NCBI GenBank assembly: GCA_024639065.1
Contig: JAHEJC010000016.1
Coordinates: forward strand, 1 to 37,330
Direction: 5' to 3'
DNA: 37,330 nucleotides
DNA from: Lewinellaceae bacterium
GTDB lineage: Bacteria; Bacteroidota; Bacteroidia; Chitinophagales; Saprospiraceae
Numbering within the stretch: position 1 is the first letter of the stretch; the number at the start of each line of letters is the position of its first letter. The notes below the pieces were generated by a model. The model searched no databases. It was not told the DNA's origin and saw only the letters and a list, made by a program, of their open reading frames with translations. Shown here piece after piece: positions 36,601 through 37,330 of the stretch. Position numbers and translations under genes: made by a program.

Positions 36601-36825
36601 TCCTGCCACAGCTGCTGATCGTCCCCCGCGGAAGGGGCCTATACTGCGATATTGAACAGAGCCAAATAGGTCTTCATCAATAGACTTTGTATCAGCGGGC
36701 TGACTGATCATCGCGCCCTTATTTTTTTTATTGTTTTTCTTTTGTGCATTGCCTGGAGTGAATAGTGTCACCATGAGTAGCAATGAAATGGCCATGGACA
36801 AAAGATGAGTGAATTGTGATTTCAT
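33637..36825 (-). CDS. Secreted BNR/VPS10 (sortilin-like) beta-propeller protein
   Basis: A 1062-aa exported protein with a signal peptide (residues 1 to about 27, LLMVTLFTPGNAQ) and a basic linker. At least eight BNR/Asp-box type blades follow (GGVWKTSNGGQSWKNI, GMFKSVDGGKTWEE, GIYKTTDGGNNWKK, LWKSTDSGETW, GVYRSDDAGETW and others up to about residue 740). The sortilin-N-like family core RSIGPFRGGRSAAVAGVPG is near residue 60. After the propeller come a beta-sandwich region (about 790-905) and a helical C-terminus (about 920-1060). Homologues are often labelled glycosyl hydrolase, but no catalytic set is proven. There is no T9SS domain. It lies 17 bp after the amidohydrolase on the same strand and ends at a strong terminator. 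Confidence 0.88.
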   Translation of the reverse strand: MKSQFTHLLSMAISLLLMVTLFTPGNAQKKNNKKNKGAMISQPADTKSIDEDLFGSVQYRSIGPFRGGRSAAVAGVPGKPMEFIFGGTGGGVWKTSNGGQSWKNISDGYFGGSIGAVEISSYDPNVIYVGGGEVTVRGNVSYGYGMFKSVDGGKTWEEKGLKNSRHIPRIRVHPRDPDIVWVAVLGDLYKSSAERGIYKTTDGGNNWKKVLFANEDAGAVDLILDPNNPRILYASTWKIKRNPYGLYSGGEGSALWKSTDSGETWINISGNKGLPQGIWGISGVTVSPLNSERVWAIIENEKGGVYRSDDAGETWTLVNNERKLRQRAWYYSRIYADTEDEDMVYIMNVNYHRSKDGGKTYETFNAPHGDHHDLWIDPHNSKRMIIGDDGGGQVSFDAGETWSTYHNQPTAQFYRVTTDNQFPFRIYAAQQDNSTVRIASQTSGGSITADDWEPSAGCECGHIAIDPKDEEIVFGGCYGGVIQMKNHRTGESRAVNVYPDNPMGHGAEGMKYRFQWNFPIFFSPHDSKKLYTASNHLHVSYNQGQSWEIISPDLTRNEPTKLVSSGGPITKDNTSVEYYCTIFAAAESPRVKDLLWIGSDDGLVHVSRDGGKNWENITPAGIPEWTMINSLEPDPFNDGGCYIAATSYKNGDYQPYLYKTEDYGQTWTKIVKGIDNDHFTRVVRADPDKQGLLYTGTETGMYVSFDDGANWQTFQQNLPIVPVTDLAIKDKSLVVATQGRSLWLIDDLTVLHQLDTSLNDKELHVYKPDVSYRKRGFSFGGGGSTAAGTNKPNGVTVHYYLKEAPGKDDVISLTFADAGGKIIQTFSTDATEKKNKLEVKKGANTFTWDTRYPGADDFEGMILWAASLNGPKAVPGTYAATLNAFDESLTQEFEILKDPNSSGTQQDIQQQFDFLMEVSNKLSETHNTIKEIRAIRGQMNNYTSLLKGRDGMDEIMNQAKMIDSLITSVEEGLYQTQNQARQDPLNFPIRLNNKLGYLNSITQGNDFPPTDQAVTVKETLTTEIDAFLKDFAAIKEKQIPAFNELVKKLDITAIILEPGKKS

Positions 36826-36842
36826 GTCGTTTTCGTTTTTAA

Positions 36843-37330
36843 TTAGGTTCTCTTCTGCATGCCCGGTTGGATTAATTTAAAGCCGGTTTCTTCTTTATCT
36901 TTTACGCACATTTGTCTGACATCCTCAAGCAACTGTTTCGCATCATATACGATGCCATCTTTGATGGTAAAGCGGACACCGCCTACTCGGGCTACTGTAT
37001 TATCTTCCATCAGTTTGATAGCTCCTGTACCATAAAATACCTTAAGATTTTGCAATGGGTTTTCATCCAGGATAATCATATCGGCTAATTTACCAGGTTC
37101 TATCGTGCCAATTTCTTTATCCAAGCCTAACGCTTCGGCTCCTGAAAGAGTAGCAGAACGTAATACCTTCAATGGATGAAATCCTGCTTCACGCAACAAT
37201 TCTAATTCACGAATGAAGGCAAAACCGTACAACTGAAAAATAAATCCGGAATCCGAACCTGCTGTAACACGTCCACCACGATTTTTGTATTCATTGATAA
37301 AGGTCATCCACAACCTGTAATTTTCTTTCC
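36843..37330 (-). CDS. Amidohydrolase, C-terminal part (5' end beyond the window)
   Basis: The open frame continues to the window edge: codons upstream of the track's TTG start read KENYR, so this is a partial gene and the listed TTG is not a real start. The visible 162 residues are the C-terminal third of an imidazolonepropionase-like amidohydrolase. GRVTAGSDSGF carries the metal/catalytic Asp. LRSATLSGAEALGLDKEIGTIEPGKLADMIILDENPL is the classic end of the barrel and return to the beta-sandwich. The N-terminal HxH metal site is outside the window. It is followed after 17 bp by the BNR gene, so the two are probably one operon. Confidence 0.9.
   Translation of the reverse strand, partial: KENYRLWMTFINEYKNRGGRVTAGSDSGFIFQLYGFAFIRELELLREAGFHPLKVLRSATLSGAEALGLDKEIGTIEPGKLADMIILDENPLQNLKVFYGTGAIKLMEDNTVARVGGVRFTIKDGIVYDAKQLLEDVRQMCVKDKEETGFKLIQPGMQKRT

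Overview
The window looks like a chromosomal segment of a Bacteroidota bacterium, plausibly of the Saprospiria/Chitinophagia side. Several signs point there. There are two type IX secretion (T9SS) C-terminal sorting domains, one of type B (gliding-motility-type) and one of type A. There are Bacteroidota-specific families: a DUF1599 protein next to a BT_3928-like DoxX protein, a 310-aa long-form NusB, and a head-GIN DUF2807 adhesin-like protein. Promoter -7 boxes fit TAnnTTTG, Shine-Dalgarno sequences are largely absent, and a LytS/LytTR two-component pair is present. No rRNA, tRNA, CRISPR array, integrase or transposase was recognised.

Layout. (1) 1-6030: a LeuA/citramalate-synthase-like enzyme, a tiny coupled ORF plus an RluA-type pseudouridine synthase, a TPR protein, a DUF2807 surface or periplasmic protein and dephospho-CoA kinase. 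(2) 6226-12953: a 1847-aa PKD-repeat T9SS cargo, a lipoprotein with a zinc-protease-like motif and a surface-export-like tag, and an IMPACT/YigZ protein. (3) 13202-19227: a mostly housekeeping run of same-strand genes (DUF1599, DoxX/BT_3928-like, nusB, guaA, and a lipoprotein with a periplasmic-binding fold). (4) 19228-24368: a secreted vanadium-haloperoxidase-like enzyme, a DUF3179 lipoprotein, a DUF4198 protein and a TfoX-N protein. (5) 24369-29550: an accessory-looking stretch. It starts with 666 bp of apparently decayed sequence and continues with four unrelated AT-rich small genes in one orientation: MscS-like channel, Ca/Na antiporter, DUF1801 and an unknown. It ends with a visibly GC-richer orphan lipoprotein of alpha/alpha-barrel appearance. 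(6) 29858-37330, all minus strand: an operon of alpha/beta hydrolase, LytS-type kinase and LytTR regulator joined by two ATGA overlaps, then a 1062-aa BNR/sortilin-like secreted protein with a clear intrinsic terminator, preceded by a 5'-truncated amidohydrolase.

The most interesting points are these: the translationally coupled hydrolase/kinase/regulator operon, whose hydrolase carries a tandem duplication of its N-terminal beta domain; the metalloprotease-like lipoprotein with a C-N-K-D-E tag; the 29-codon ORF whose stop overlaps the start of the pseudouridine synthase; the CxxC Ig-like modules of the giant T9SS protein; and the composition break and cassette-like packing at 24.4-29.5 kb. 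I do not see a clearly new defence, biosynthetic or mobile system. Start revisions from the ORF track: DUF3179 at 22920, DUF1801 at 26651, kinase at 31599, hydrolase at 33335. The amidohydrolase frame runs open to the window edge.
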